Assembly: GCA_965222005.1 (NCBI GenBank)
Contig: OZ244935.1
Span: forward strand, 5,766,001 to 5,830,000
DNA length: 64,000 nt
Reading direction: 5' to 3'
Origin: CBDCTM01 sp965222005
GTDB lineage: Bacteria > Bacteroidota > Bacteroidia > Chitinophagales > Saprospiraceae
In this document: positions 9,121 through 17,098 of the stretch, one piece after another
Layout: each line of letters opens with the position of its first letter
Position numbering within the stretch: position 1 is the first letter of the stretch
Position numbers and translations under genes: made by a program
Notes under the pieces: model-generated
What the model was told of the DNA's origin: nothing
The model's database searches: none
What the model saw: only the letters and a program-made list of their open reading frames with translations

Positions 9121-9190
9121 ACTGCCAAAGGCAGTCAAGTTGTCCACCTCTTTGGATCAGCTAATGTGCTACCAAATGTAATTTCCACTT

Positions 9191-9274
9191 GCCGAAGTGG
9201 CGGAATTGGTAGACGCGCTGGATTCAAAATCCAGTTCTCGCAAGAGAGTGTGGGTTCGATTCCCACCTTCGGTA
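9191..9274 (+). tRNA. tRNA-Leu (anticodon CAA)
   Basis: The acceptor stem GCCGAAG pairs with CTTCGGT. The anticodon arm CTGGA-TTCAAAA-TCCAG gives anticodon CAA (reads UUG). A variable arm is present, and the T-arm is GTGGG-TTCGATT-CCCAC. The discriminator base is A, and no CCA is encoded. Length is 84 bases, right for a class II tRNA. Confidence 0.96.
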
Positions 9275-9282
9275 CAATTTCC

Positions 9283-9319
9283 AAAAGCCTGAATCTTTTT
9301 AAAGATTTGGGCTTTTTTT
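9283..9319 (+). terminator. Terminator after tRNA-Leu
   Basis: AAAAGCC...AATCTTT pairs with AAAGATT...GGCTTTTTTT around a short loop, followed by a T-run, 8 bp after the tRNA. From here to 9649 there is no gene and nothing recognisable. Confidence 0.75.
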
Positions 9320-9649
9320 GTCAATGTAGCAAACAAATGTAGATAACAATAGATAAATGGGGTGTGCTAAACAATGTGTAATAGCTGCTGATTAAGCCAG
9401 TGGGCAAAAATCAGAAACAGCCGCCATCGAAAAATAGTTTCTTTGAAAATGCGATAAAAAATACTTCAAATTTAGCGGAGACAGACAGATAGCCATCTAA
9501 AGCAAAACGACTTCCCCAAATAGATTTACCGGGTTTGCTAAAAAGCACCCATCACCCCGCTTCCAAGCCGATTTTTCATCTACGTTCAGATTTATTTTTG
9601 CTGTTATAGACAACCCACAAAGGCATTTTCGCATAAAGGAAGAAGATAA

Positions 9650-9811
9650 GTGCATGTTTAAAATTAATCCTTTCACTAATATGAACGCCTTTCTTCGCTG
9701 GCCATCAACTATTTATCGGCACGTACTTTACAAGTATGCGCCTCAAAATAAGCTTTGTACAGCTGTGAAATCCATTTTATATTACAAGAAAAACTAAAAT
9801 TAAACATGCAC
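9650..9811. mobile_element. MITE copy A (162 bp), IS5/IS1031-type ends
   Basis: The ends are an 11-bp perfect inverted repeat (GTGCATGTTTA / TAAACATGCAC) flanked by direct TAA duplications (9647-9649, 9812-9814), the TNA target pattern of the IS1031 group. It has no ORF. Its centre holds a hairpin (CGTAC...GTATG) within a core (TTTATCGGCA... CTCAAAATAAGC) shared with the elements at 31026, 35428 and 50638. It also shares AGCTGTGAAATCCATTT with the copy at 31026. It ends only 20 bp before the sigma factor ATG, so it may form the promoter or leader of that gene. Confidence 0.7.
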
Positions 9812-9831
9812 TAAGGAATGATCAAAACAAT

Positions 9832-10365
9832 ATGCAAGAGGCTGAATTAATATCGCGAGTAATTAAAAAAGAACGTACTGCACAGTCACTGCTCTACCAA
9901 CGGTATCAAACGACTTGGTATATGATATGCTTGCGATATCAGAAAAACAAAGAAGATGCTTTGGATGTCTTGCAAAATGCTTTGATCAATATTTTTTCAA
10001 AAATAGAACTATTTGACGCAAAAAAAGGGAGATTTAAAACCTGGTCTTCGAAGGTTGTAGTAAACGAAAATTTGATGTTTTTAAGAAGAACAGTCTCTAA
10101 TTTTAACGTACAACATTTAGAAGATTATATTTACCTCCCTAATCAGATGGAAACAGCGCTGGACATCTTATCGGCTGAAGAGTTGACTAAAATGATTCAG
10201 AACCTTCCGGCAGGCTATCGAACGGTATTTAATCTATACGTAATTGAAGGATATAACCATCAGGAAATTGCAGAATTGTTGAATATTTCTGTGGGAGCTT
10301 CTAAATCACAGCTTTTCAAGGCAAGAAAATTATTGCAGAAAAAACTGGAAGTATTATTAGAATAA
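9832..10365 (+). CDS. RNA polymerase ECF-type sigma factor (sigma-70 family)
   Basis: This 177-residue protein has sigma region 2 at about residues 20-85 (YQKNKEDALDVLQNALINIF is the region 2.2-like helix) and region 4 at about 115-170, with the helix-turn-helix YNHQEIAELLNISVGASKSQLFKARKLL. Length and two-region layout fit ECF factors. It would direct RNA polymerase to a small set of promoters, normally under control of a membrane anti-sigma factor. The next gene, 10 bp downstream, encodes a protein with one membrane helix and could take that role. The T9SS repeat-protein gene that follows may be a target; this is inference. Base composition is more AT-rich than in the housekeeping genes to the left. 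Confidence 0.92.
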   Translation: MQEAELISRVIKKERTAQSLLYQRYQTTWYMICLRYQKNKEDALDVLQNALINIFSKIELFDAKKGRFKTWSSKVVVNENLMFLRRTVSNFNVQHLEDYIYLPNQMETALDILSAEELTKMIQNLPAGYRTVFNLYVIEGYNHQEIAELLNISVGASKSQLFKARKLLQKKLEVLLE

Positions 10366-10375
10366 TAATGTTGTT

Positions 10376-11914
10376 ATGAGTGATAACGATAAAACGGGTT
10401 TCAATAAGTTGATTCGTTCCAGGTTAGGAGATGACCGACCAGGAGAGAACAATTGGAACATCCCTCCCACAATTATCTTTGAAAACGCAATGGCCTCTTT
10501 AGAAGAGGGCAAGGAACGTAAGAGAATTTACTGGCTTCCTATTTTTATTGCTTTTCTCGTATTTTTGGGAGTTGCTCTTATTTTAGTAGTTAATCAAAAA
10601 AGGTTTGAAGAAATAGACGCCAAAATAGAATCATTACATGCAGCACAGCTACATATAACACAGTCGAAAAATACAGATGCAAAAATTAATAAAAACAACT
10701 CAGCCCTTTCAACAACTCTGACCAACACAGATGGAGTAGAAGCAGAGGAAGAATCGGGAATTGAGAACAATGCATCTGCTAAGCTTCCACAGTTATCTGC
10801 ATCTTCGGAAAGTAAAACCACAAATAATTTCGCACTTGAATCAACTGTTTTAAAAAATAAGTTCACTCCTTCTCCCTCATCTGATTCAGTTGTTCCAAAC
10901 CGGCAGAAAAGTATGCTTTCCCTAAAAGCAGTTGCTGAGCTCCCAACTAAAAATAATGAAGAAGCTGTGGAGGCTGAGAAGCAAATATCAGGGGATAATA
11001 AAGCCAGTACAAAGCAAATCGAACACGCCTCATCAATTCTCTTGAACACTATAAAAATGCGTGTCCAAGATGAGTCCCATTTTGATTTACCAGGCTCTTC
11101 TTTACCCCATTCAACTGCATCTGAAAATAAGCATAAGTCAGGTCGTTTTACTCCTCATCTACTTGTAGGATACAACCTGTCATCTTTTGACATGTACAAT
11201 ACGCATTTGAACAATGCCAGTCTGACAAAATACGATAAGATATATCTCGGCTATCAACTTGGTGCCGGAGTAGATCATCGCTTGTCTTCAACGCTGTTTT
11301 TGAATTATTCATTGAGCTTTAAAAGTATTATTAACAAAAGCCTTTATCAAGGACAAATGGCTTATAATAAGTCAAGTGAAGATTATACGACTAACGGCGA
11401 CCTGGTTTATTCCTCTTCGATGAATATCCCTACTCCCACCGGGATACAAGTCAGAAGTATACAAATGAGTGTTGAAAAAGATGAAATGAATGATGGTGAT
11501 ATATTAGAAAACCAGGCGAATATTCGCCAGCAATTCTGGGTGACCAGCCTGGCTACCTCAGTTAACTACATCTCGTGGAAATCAGGTCGCTTCGATTTCA
11601 TTATTAATGGAGGACTAAGTGCTAATGTTATTTTTAACATAAAGCAAAGTATGGACATGGAAATTCATCATCATAATAAATTAATGATGAAAAAATCTAC
11701 TTCTGCCAGATCAAAGTTTGAAGGCAATAAATTCTACTATACCGGCTTTGTTGGCATTGGAGTAAAATACAAAATTACCAGACACCTATCCATTTTATTT
11801 GACACTAATATGGAGCGATCTTTTAATTCTATTCTTGCAAACCCCCAAGGTGACGGACCATTCACGAAACTGAATTCTATCAATACGAGCCTTCGCGTGG
11901 GTTATCGTTTTTAG
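10376..11914 (+). CDS. Membrane-anchored protein with C-terminal beta-barrel-like domain, possible anti-sigma factor
   Basis: This 512-residue protein follows the sigma gene by 10 bp. Residues 1-50 are charged and cytoplasm-like, and residues 51-72 form one strong membrane helix. Residues about 75-245 are low-complexity, rich in S, T, N, E and K. Residues about 255-512 look like an outer-membrane barrel: strands with alternating aromatics (HLLVGYNLSSFDMYN, YLGYQLGAGVDHRLS) ending in LRVGYRF with a C-terminal Phe. The position suggests the N-terminal tail binds the sigma factor and the C-terminal domain senses or joins the envelope. I do not recognise a named family. An inner-membrane helix joined to a barrel-like end is topologically odd, so the barrel reading needs care. 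Confidence 0.75.
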   Translation: MSDNDKTGFNKLIRSRLGDDRPGENNWNIPPTIIFENAMASLEEGKERKRIYWLPIFIAFLVFLGVALILVVNQKRFEEIDAKIESLHAAQLHITQSKNTDAKINKNNSALSTTLTNTDGVEAEEESGIENNASAKLPQLSASSESKTTNNFALESTVLKNKFTPSPSSDSVVPNRQKSMLSLKAVAELPTKNNEEAVEAEKQISGDNKASTKQIEHASSILLNTIKMRVQDESHFDLPGSSLPHSTASENKHKSGRFTPHLLVGYNLSSFDMYNTHLNNASLTKYDKIYLGYQLGAGVDHRLSSTLFLNYSLSFKSIINKSLYQGQMAYNKSSEDYTTNGDLVYSSSMNIPTPTGIQVRSIQMSVEKDEMNDGDILENQANIRQQFWVTSLATSVNYISWKSGRFDFIINGGLSANVIFNIKQSMDMEIHHHNKLMMKKSTSARSKFEGNKFYYTGFVGIGVKYKITRHLSILFDTNMERSFNSILANPQGDGPFTKLNSINTSLRVGYRF

Positions 11915-12201
11915 TGCCGCTCAAAAGTAGATTTACTTTTTCTTGAACAGACAAAATTTTCAACTCCAGGCAACCCACTATCCATCCCTAGCATATAATT
12001 AACAGGGATATTTCATTCAAGAATACCAAACAAACAAATTTGTCAAATTCTTTGGTGCGCTTCTGTGCCCTGAAAGAGGTATGCAGCCCATTATCATCGG
12101 GTTAGTTTATCGGTTTTCAGACATTCCTAAAAACACAAAATCCCATAACCTGCTATAGATTGATGACAATCTTCTTATTTCCATAACAATAGCAAAAATC
12201 T

Positions 12202-15200
12202 ATGCACATGAAAAGTTTCAAGTTACTATGTGGTAATGACTGGAGACGCATTTACTCCGAAAGTACACCCTCTTCTAGTTCACTTCTTTTCACATCTATT
12301 TTATTGGTGATATTCTTTTTAACACCACCGGCTAATGCGCAAATTACATGCACAGCTGATGGAGGATCCGTCACAGGAGGGCCTTTTGAATTTTGCGTCG
12401 GCGATGGTGTCCCTGATAATGTTTCCGGCGTTTCCGTTTCCGGCAATACAGGCACCAACTCACAATGGGTTGTCACCGATGAAGATGGCAACATCTTAGG
12501 ATTGCCCCCTTCACCCCAAGCCGTTGACTTTGACGGAGCGCCCGCAGGCGTTTGCCTCATCTGGCACCTCGCTTATGACGATGGCTTAACAGGTTTGGCT
12601 ATGGGCAACAACACCAGCGACTTGATGGGGTGCTTTGATTTCTCCAATTCCGTATCCGTCAACCGAATAACTACAGAGGGAGGATCCGTCACAGGAGGGC
12701 CTTTTGAATTTTGCGTCGGCGATGGTGTCCCTGATAATGTTTCCGGCGTTTCCGTTTCCGGCAATACAGGCACCAACTCACAATGGGTTGTCACCGATGA
12801 AGATGGCAACATCTTAGGATTGCCCCCTTCACCCCAAGCCGTTGACTTTGACGGAGCGCCCGCAGGCGTTTGCCTCATCTGGCACCTCGCTTATGACGAT
12901 GGCTTAACAGGTTTGGCTATGGGCAACAACACCAGCGACTTGATGGGGTGCTTTGATTTCTCCAATTCCGTATCCGTCAACCGAATAACTACAGAGGGAG
13001 GATCCGTCACAGGAGGGCCTTTTGAATTTTGCGTCGGCGATGGTGTCCCTGATAATGTTTCCGGCGTTTCCGTTTCCGGCAATACAGGCACCAACTCACA
13101 ATGGGTTGTCACCGATGAAGACGGCAACATCTTAGGATTGCCCCCTTCACCCCAAGCCGTTGACTTCGACGGAGCGCCCGCAGGCGTTTGCCTCATCTGG
13201 CACCTCGCTTATGACGATGGCTTAACAGGTTTGGCTATGGGCAACAACACCAGCGACTTGATGGGGTGCTTTGACTTCTCCAATTCCGTATCCGTCAACC
13301 GAATAACTACAGAGGGAGGATCCGTCACAGGAGGGCCTTTTGAATTTTGCGTCGGCGATGGTGTGCCTGATAATGTTTCCGGCGTTTCCGTTTCCGGCAA
13401 TACAGGCACCAACTCACAATGGGTTGTCACCGATGAAGATGGCAACATCTTAGGATTGCCCCCTTCACCCCAAGCCGTTGACTTTGACGGAGCGCCCGCA
13501 GGCGTTTGCCTCATCTGGCACCTCGCTTATGACGATGGCTTAACAGGTTTGGCTATGGGCAACAACACCAGCGACTTGATGGGGTGCTTTGATTTCTCCA
13601 ATTCCGTATCCGTCAACCGAATAACTACAGAGGGAGGATCCGTCACAGGAGGGCCTTTTGAATTTTGCGTCGGCGATGGTGTCCCTGATAATGTTTCCGG
13701 CGTTTCCGTTTCCGGCAATACAGGCACCAACTCACAATGGGTTGTCACCGATGAAGACGGCAACATCTTAGGATTGCCCCCTTCACCCCAAGCCGTTGAC
13801 TTTGACGGAGCGCCCGCAGGCGTTTGCCTCATCTGGCACCTCGCTTATGACGATGGCTTAACAGGTTTGGCTATGGGCAACAACACCAGCGACTTGATGG
13901 GGTGCTTTGACTTCTCCAATTCCGTATCCGTCAACCGAATAACTACAGAGGGAGGATCCGTCACAGGAGGGCCTTTTGAATTTTGCGTCGGCGATGGTGT
14001 CCCTGATAATGTTTCCGGCGTTTCCGTTTCCGGCAATACAGGCACCAACTCACAATGGGTTGTCACCGATGAAGACGGCAACATCTTAGGATTGCCCCCT
14101 TCACCCCAAGCCGTTGACTTTGACGGAGCGCCCGCAGGCGTTTGCCTCATCTGGCACCTCGCTTATGACGATGGCTTAACAGGTTTGGCTATGGGCAACA
14201 ACACCAGCGACTTGATGGGGTGCTTTGACTTCTCCAATTCAATTACGGTAAATCGTTTATCGCAAAACGATCCCGGTTGCGGTGGCGGACAAATGAATAC
14301 CTACGTGTTAATTGGTTTTGAAGAAGTGGATATAGAACGCAACATTATTCATCACGGTGGTGTAGGTGCTACAGAGGATAATGGAGAAGTGGAAGTAAGC
14401 GAAGATTCTCAGATTACCGCAGATGGCACTTTTGTGGAGGCTGCTGAAATATACATTAACTCTGGTTCGAATGTTCAAAATGCATTTGCCAATCCAGCTA
14501 CTCCTCAATTACCTGACTTTATGGAGAATAACACTGCCCCGGATAACGATCAGGAAGTAGTAGTAGGTGCTGGTGAAACAGTCACCTTGACAGAATCCCT
14601 ATATGAAGATGTAAAAATTGGAGACAATGCCATTGTAACTTTTTCCGGTGGTGAAAACGTTTACATAGAAGATTTGATAACGGGCGAAAATGTAACCCTG
14701 CTCTTTGATCAATGTACCAATTTGATACTAAGCAGAAAATTATCACTTGGAGAAAACAACGATTTCAATCCCTCAGAAATGGATGTGTTTGTATTCGCAG
14801 AACGGGATGCCGACATCCGGCCGGGAAGTGAAATTTATGGTGTTATTTATACGAAGAGAAAATTCAATGTGCGAAAAGGTAATGCAAATAATCCGACCTT
14901 ACTCCACGGTATGTTTATCGGTGATAGAGTCAGAACACGTGATTATGCAGAGTATTGGTACCAGGCATTCACACCTTGTAGCGGTAATATCCTAACGCCA
15001 GGAAGTAGTCAGCGACAAAATGATGGTGAAGCTGTAACGCGTGACAATATTTCGTTCCCTACAGGCCGGCTATCCCTCTACCCGAACCCGGCACAGGGCC
15101 TGGTAAATTTGATCTTCGATGAAGTAGCTTCCCCTACTGTACAGGTTTCCATTTACAATGCTGCCCATCAATTGTCTGTTGCACCCAAAAAGGTTGCCAC

Positions 15201-15315
15201 AGATGAGGGACAGGCTTCGATTGACATCCATCATCTACCAGCAGGCATTTACTTGGTCAAAATGGTTGTGGAAAATGGGTCCATAGTTACTGAGAAACTA
15301 ATTGTTACAGACTAG
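12202..15315 (+). CDS. Secreted T9SS cargo protein with six near-identical 106-residue repeats
   Basis: This 1037-residue protein has an N-terminal signal region with a long preceding tail (hydrophobic core about residues 29-45, ending ANAQ). It then has six tandem repeats of 106 residues (about 54-680), each beginning GGSVTGGPFEFCVGDGVPDN and containing paired cysteines. A beta-helix-like unique region follows (about 690-930). The C-terminal T9SS type A sorting domain carries LSLYPNPAQGLVNLIF and ends in LPAGIYLVKMV...KLIV. It is expected to cross the outer membrane by the type IX system and stay on the cell surface or be released. The start could be 12202 or the second ATG at 12208. The function is unknown; structural or adhesive roles are likely. 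Antisense ORFs of 101 codons, one per repeat, are shadows. Confidence 0.85.
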   Translation: MHMKSFKLLCGNDWRRIYSESTPSSSSLLFTSILLVIFFLTPPANAQITCTADGGSVTGGPFEFCVGDGVPDNVSGVSVSGNTGTNSQWVVTDEDGNILGLPPSPQAVDFDGAPAGVCLIWHLAYDDGLTGLAMGNNTSDLMGCFDFSNSVSVNRITTEGGSVTGGPFEFCVGDGVPDNVSGVSVSGNTGTNSQWVVTDEDGNILGLPPSPQAVDFDGAPAGVCLIWHLAYDDGLTGLAMGNNTSDLMGCFDFSNSVSVNRITTEGGSVTGGPFEFCVGDGVPDNVSGVSVSGNTGTNSQWVVTDEDGNILGLPPSPQAVDFDGAPAGVCLIWHLAYDDGLTGLAMGNNTSDLMGCFDFSNSVSVNRITTEGGSVTGGPFEFCVGDGVPDNVSGVSVSGNTGTNSQWVVTDEDGNILGLPPSPQAVDFDGAPAGVCLIWHLAYDDGLTGLAMGNNTSDLMGCFDFSNSVSVNRITTEGGSVTGGPFEFCVGDGVPDNVSGVSVSGNTGTNSQWVVTDEDGNILGLPPSPQAVDFDGAPAGVCLIWHLAYDDGLTGLAMGNNTSDLMGCFDFSNSVSVNRITTEGGSVTGGPFEFCVGDGVPDNVSGVSVSGNTGTNSQWVVTDEDGNILGLPPSPQAVDFDGAPAGVCLIWHLAYDDGLTGLAMGNNTSDLMGCFDFSNSITVNRLSQNDPGCGGGQMNTYVLIGFEEVDIERNIIHHGGVGATEDNGEVEVSEDSQITADGTFVEAAEIYINSGSNVQNAFANPATPQLPDFMENNTAPDNDQEVVVGAGETVTLTESLYEDVKIGDNAIVTFSGGENVYIEDLITGENVTLLFDQCTNLILSRKLSLGENNDFNPSEMDVFVFAERDADIRPGSEIYGVIYTKRKFNVRKGNANNPTLLHGMFIGDRVRTRDYAEYWYQAFTPCSGNILTPGSSQRQNDGEAVTRDNISFPTGRLSLYPNPAQGLVNLIFDEVASPTVQVSIYNAAHQLSVAPKKVATDEGQASIDIHHLPAGIYLVKMVVENGSIVTEKLIVTD
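12361..14240 (+). repeat. Six tandem 318-bp repeats, almost identical
   Basis: Units begin at 12361, 12679, 12997, 13315, 13633 and 13951; the last diverges after 14240. Differences are few single bases and those I saw are silent (GAT/GAC, TTT/TTC, GTCCCT/GTGCCT). The unit encodes 106 residues. Such uniformity points to recent amplification or ongoing gene conversion. Confidence 0.95.
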
Positions 15316-15345
15316 TCGTTCCTTTGTGAGGTAAGAACCATTTTT

Positions 15346-15384
15346 CAAAAAGCTATTCCTCCATTTGGGGGAATGGCTTTTTTT
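15346..15384. terminator. Bidirectional terminator between the repeat protein and OsmC genes
   Basis: AAAAAGC-ATTCC pairs with GGAAT-GCTTTTT around a small loop. It lies between convergent genes, with A-run and T-run flanks that would serve both strands. Confidence 0.7.
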
Positions 15385-15862
15385 AATCTTCTCTCGTGGT
15401 CAATGTCGCTTCGCAAGCTACTTCAAAATTCACAGAGCGGGCAATGAAACATTTTTCATGAGCTTGTTGGTGTAGTGCCATTGCCAAAGTTCGTTTGTCG
15501 GTTTCTACAATGTGTACCTCGGGGCGGAGCAATACCCCCTCAAACTGTCCTGCACCATCTGCCTCTTCGATCATCGTTCCTACGGGGTGGTCTATATAAC
15601 TTATCACTCGAATACCGCTGGCGCTGCACAAATGCAAATACCATAGCATGTGGCATGTAGAAAGTGCCGACACCAACATTTCTTCCGGGTTATATCGGCT
15701 GGCATCTCCCCGAAATGCAGGATCGCTGGAGCCGTGGATAACAGTGCCTTTCCCGGCAGTACTAATCTCATGCTGGCGGCTATAGCCCGTGTAGCTATTT
15801 GTTCCCTCGCCCAGATTGCCCGTCCAACGCACTTGCAACTGATATTGATGTTTTCTCATCAT
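15383..15862 (-). CDS. OsmC/Ohr-family peroxide-reducing protein
   Basis: This 159-residue protein has the OsmC fold markers: NPEEMLVSALSTCHMLWYLHLC with the first catalytic Cys at residue 70, and HEKCFIARSV with the second Cys at 138. The pair reduces organic hydroperoxides with thiol reductants. The form resembles the YhfA/OsmC-like branch found in many Bacteroidota. The methyltransferase gene upstream on the same strand overlaps its start by 4 bases, so the two are probably one transcript. Confidence 0.9.
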   Translation of the reverse strand: MMRKHQYQLQVRWTGNLGEGTNSYTGYSRQHEISTAGKGTVIHGSSDPAFRGDASRYNPEEMLVSALSTCHMLWYLHLCSASGIRVISYIDHPVGTMIEEADGAGQFEGVLLRPEVHIVETDKRTLAMALHQQAHEKCFIARSVNFEVACEATLTTRED

Positions 15863-16653
15863 TTGGTCATTTTCAGCGAAAAAACATAGGGAAAGCGAAT
15901 CTTGACTTTATTGAAACGATATTGATCAGGAGCTACCTCGTGCATCCCTTCAAAGCAATTGTAGGGCGAGTAATCGTATTCTTTGAAGGCTTGCAATTGC
16001 AGCCCTTCGGCAATCAGTGGATTGATTATTTCGCTGAGCGAATGTTGCCAAAAGTATTCTTTGTGTTGGATAGGGGCTTGACGGTCAGCATAGGTGCCCT
16101 CCATCAATTCTTCATAGGGTTCAGAATTGTGAAAGTAGTGATAACTCAACGCCATATTGCCAAAGTCATCATACATATAGAGGACAGGATGAAACTCTAG
16201 CAGATAAAAGATGCCTCCCTCCTTGAGAAAATGGCGTACTACTGACGCCCAGCGCAACAGATTATTGAGCCATACCAACACGCCATAGGAGGTAAAGACA
16301 ATATCGTACTGCCCCTCCAGCTTGTTGGGCAATTCAAGTACATCGCTTTGTACAAAGCGGGCATCGAGCCCAAGTTGGTCATTAAGTGAACGAGCCAATT
16401 CGATAGCTTTTTCTGAAAAATCGATGCCGGTGACTTTGGCTCCGAGGCGCGCCCAGCTGAGGCTGTCCTGCCCAAAATGGCATTGCAGATGCAACAGGCT
16501 TTTGCCCGACACATCTCCCAGCGCTTCCTGCTCAATCTTCCCCAAACTGTTGCGCCCTTTTAAAAAACCGGGCATATCATAAAAATCAGAATCTTTATGT
16601 ACTTCTGTTTTCTGATCCCAGAGCGATTGATTGGTTTGGAAATATTTGTTCAT
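15859..16653 (-). CDS. Class I SAM-dependent methyltransferase
   Basis: This 264-residue protein carries motif I LLHLQCHFGQDSLSWA near residues 54-69, then GAKVTGIDFSEKAIELA (acidic residue that binds the SAM ribose) and FVQSDVLELP. This is a Rossmann-like methyltransferase of the type 11/25 group. The substrate cannot be told. The gene ends inside the start of the OsmC gene (4-base overlap), suggesting coupled translation. The start at 16653 gives the usual N-terminus (NKYFQTNQSLWDQKTEVH), common in Bacteroidota homologues. Confidence 0.88.
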   Translation of the reverse strand: MNKYFQTNQSLWDQKTEVHKDSDFYDMPGFLKGRNSLGKIEQEALGDVSGKSLLHLQCHFGQDSLSWARLGAKVTGIDFSEKAIELARSLNDQLGLDARFVQSDVLELPNKLEGQYDIVFTSYGVLVWLNNLLRWASVVRHFLKEGGIFYLLEFHPVLYMYDDFGNMALSYHYFHNSEPYEELMEGTYADRQAPIQHKEYFWQHSLSEIINPLIAEGLQLQAFKEYDYSPYNCFEGMHEVAPDQYRFNKVKIRFPYVFSLKMTK

Positions 16654-16773
16654 ACTATCTAAATTAGTTAGCTATGGCGTAGCAATTTGCATCAGAGGTT
16701 GGAAATTGCGATATTGCCGCAGCGGCTTAAAATAATGCTGCAAAGCTAACAAATCATCAAATCTTCAAGCTGT

Positions 16774-17091
16774 ATGGCAACTACTAAAAAGCAACCCAAC
16801 CAAATAAACATAGAATTGCCGGAAGAAGTGGCAGAAGGCGTCTATTCCAATCTCGCTATTATCTCACATTCGCATTCAGAATTTGTGCTCGATTTTATCC
16901 GGTTGGTTCCCAATGTTCCAAAGGCAAAGGTGAAATCGCGTGTTATTCTCACACCTACGCATGCCAAAAGACTGCTTAGCGCCCTGGTGGACAATGTCAA
17001 AAAATTTGAAGCTCAATTTGGGACGATCAATGAGCCGGAGCAACCGCCCTTCCCTCCAATGAACTTCAACACGCCCAAAGCACAGGCCTGA
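16774..17091 (+). CDS. DUF3467-family protein
   Basis: This 105-residue protein matches the DUF3467 pattern: EGVYSNLAIISHSHSEFVLDFIRLVPNVPKAKVKSRVILTP is broken here by nothing unusual, with HAKRLLSALVDNV after it. The core runs from about residue 20 to 88, and the C-terminal tail is Pro-rich. The family is common in Bacteroidota and has no assigned function; the fold is thought to be small and beta-rich. It stands alone, is divergent from the methyltransferase, and ends 7 bp before the convergent ada gene. Confidence 0.85.
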   Translation: MATTKKQPNQINIELPEEVAEGVYSNLAIISHSHSEFVLDFIRLVPNVPKAKVKSRVILTPTHAKRLLSALVDNVKKFEAQFGTINEPEQPPFPPMNFNTPKAQA

Positions 17092-17098
17092 AAGTATA

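Noticed and set aside
9037..9342. 101-codon plus-strand ORF across tRNA-Leu
   Set aside because: It reads through the hairpin, the tRNA and its terminator; not a gene.
12252..14150. Six near-identical minus-strand ORFs of about 101 codons
   Set aside because: They exist only because the 318-bp repeats of the plus-strand gene lack stops in that frame; no start site or motif supports them.
12361..14240. Possible CRISPR array
   Set aside because: The repeats are 318 bp, tandem without spacers, and code for protein. I found no CRISPR array elsewhere in the window.
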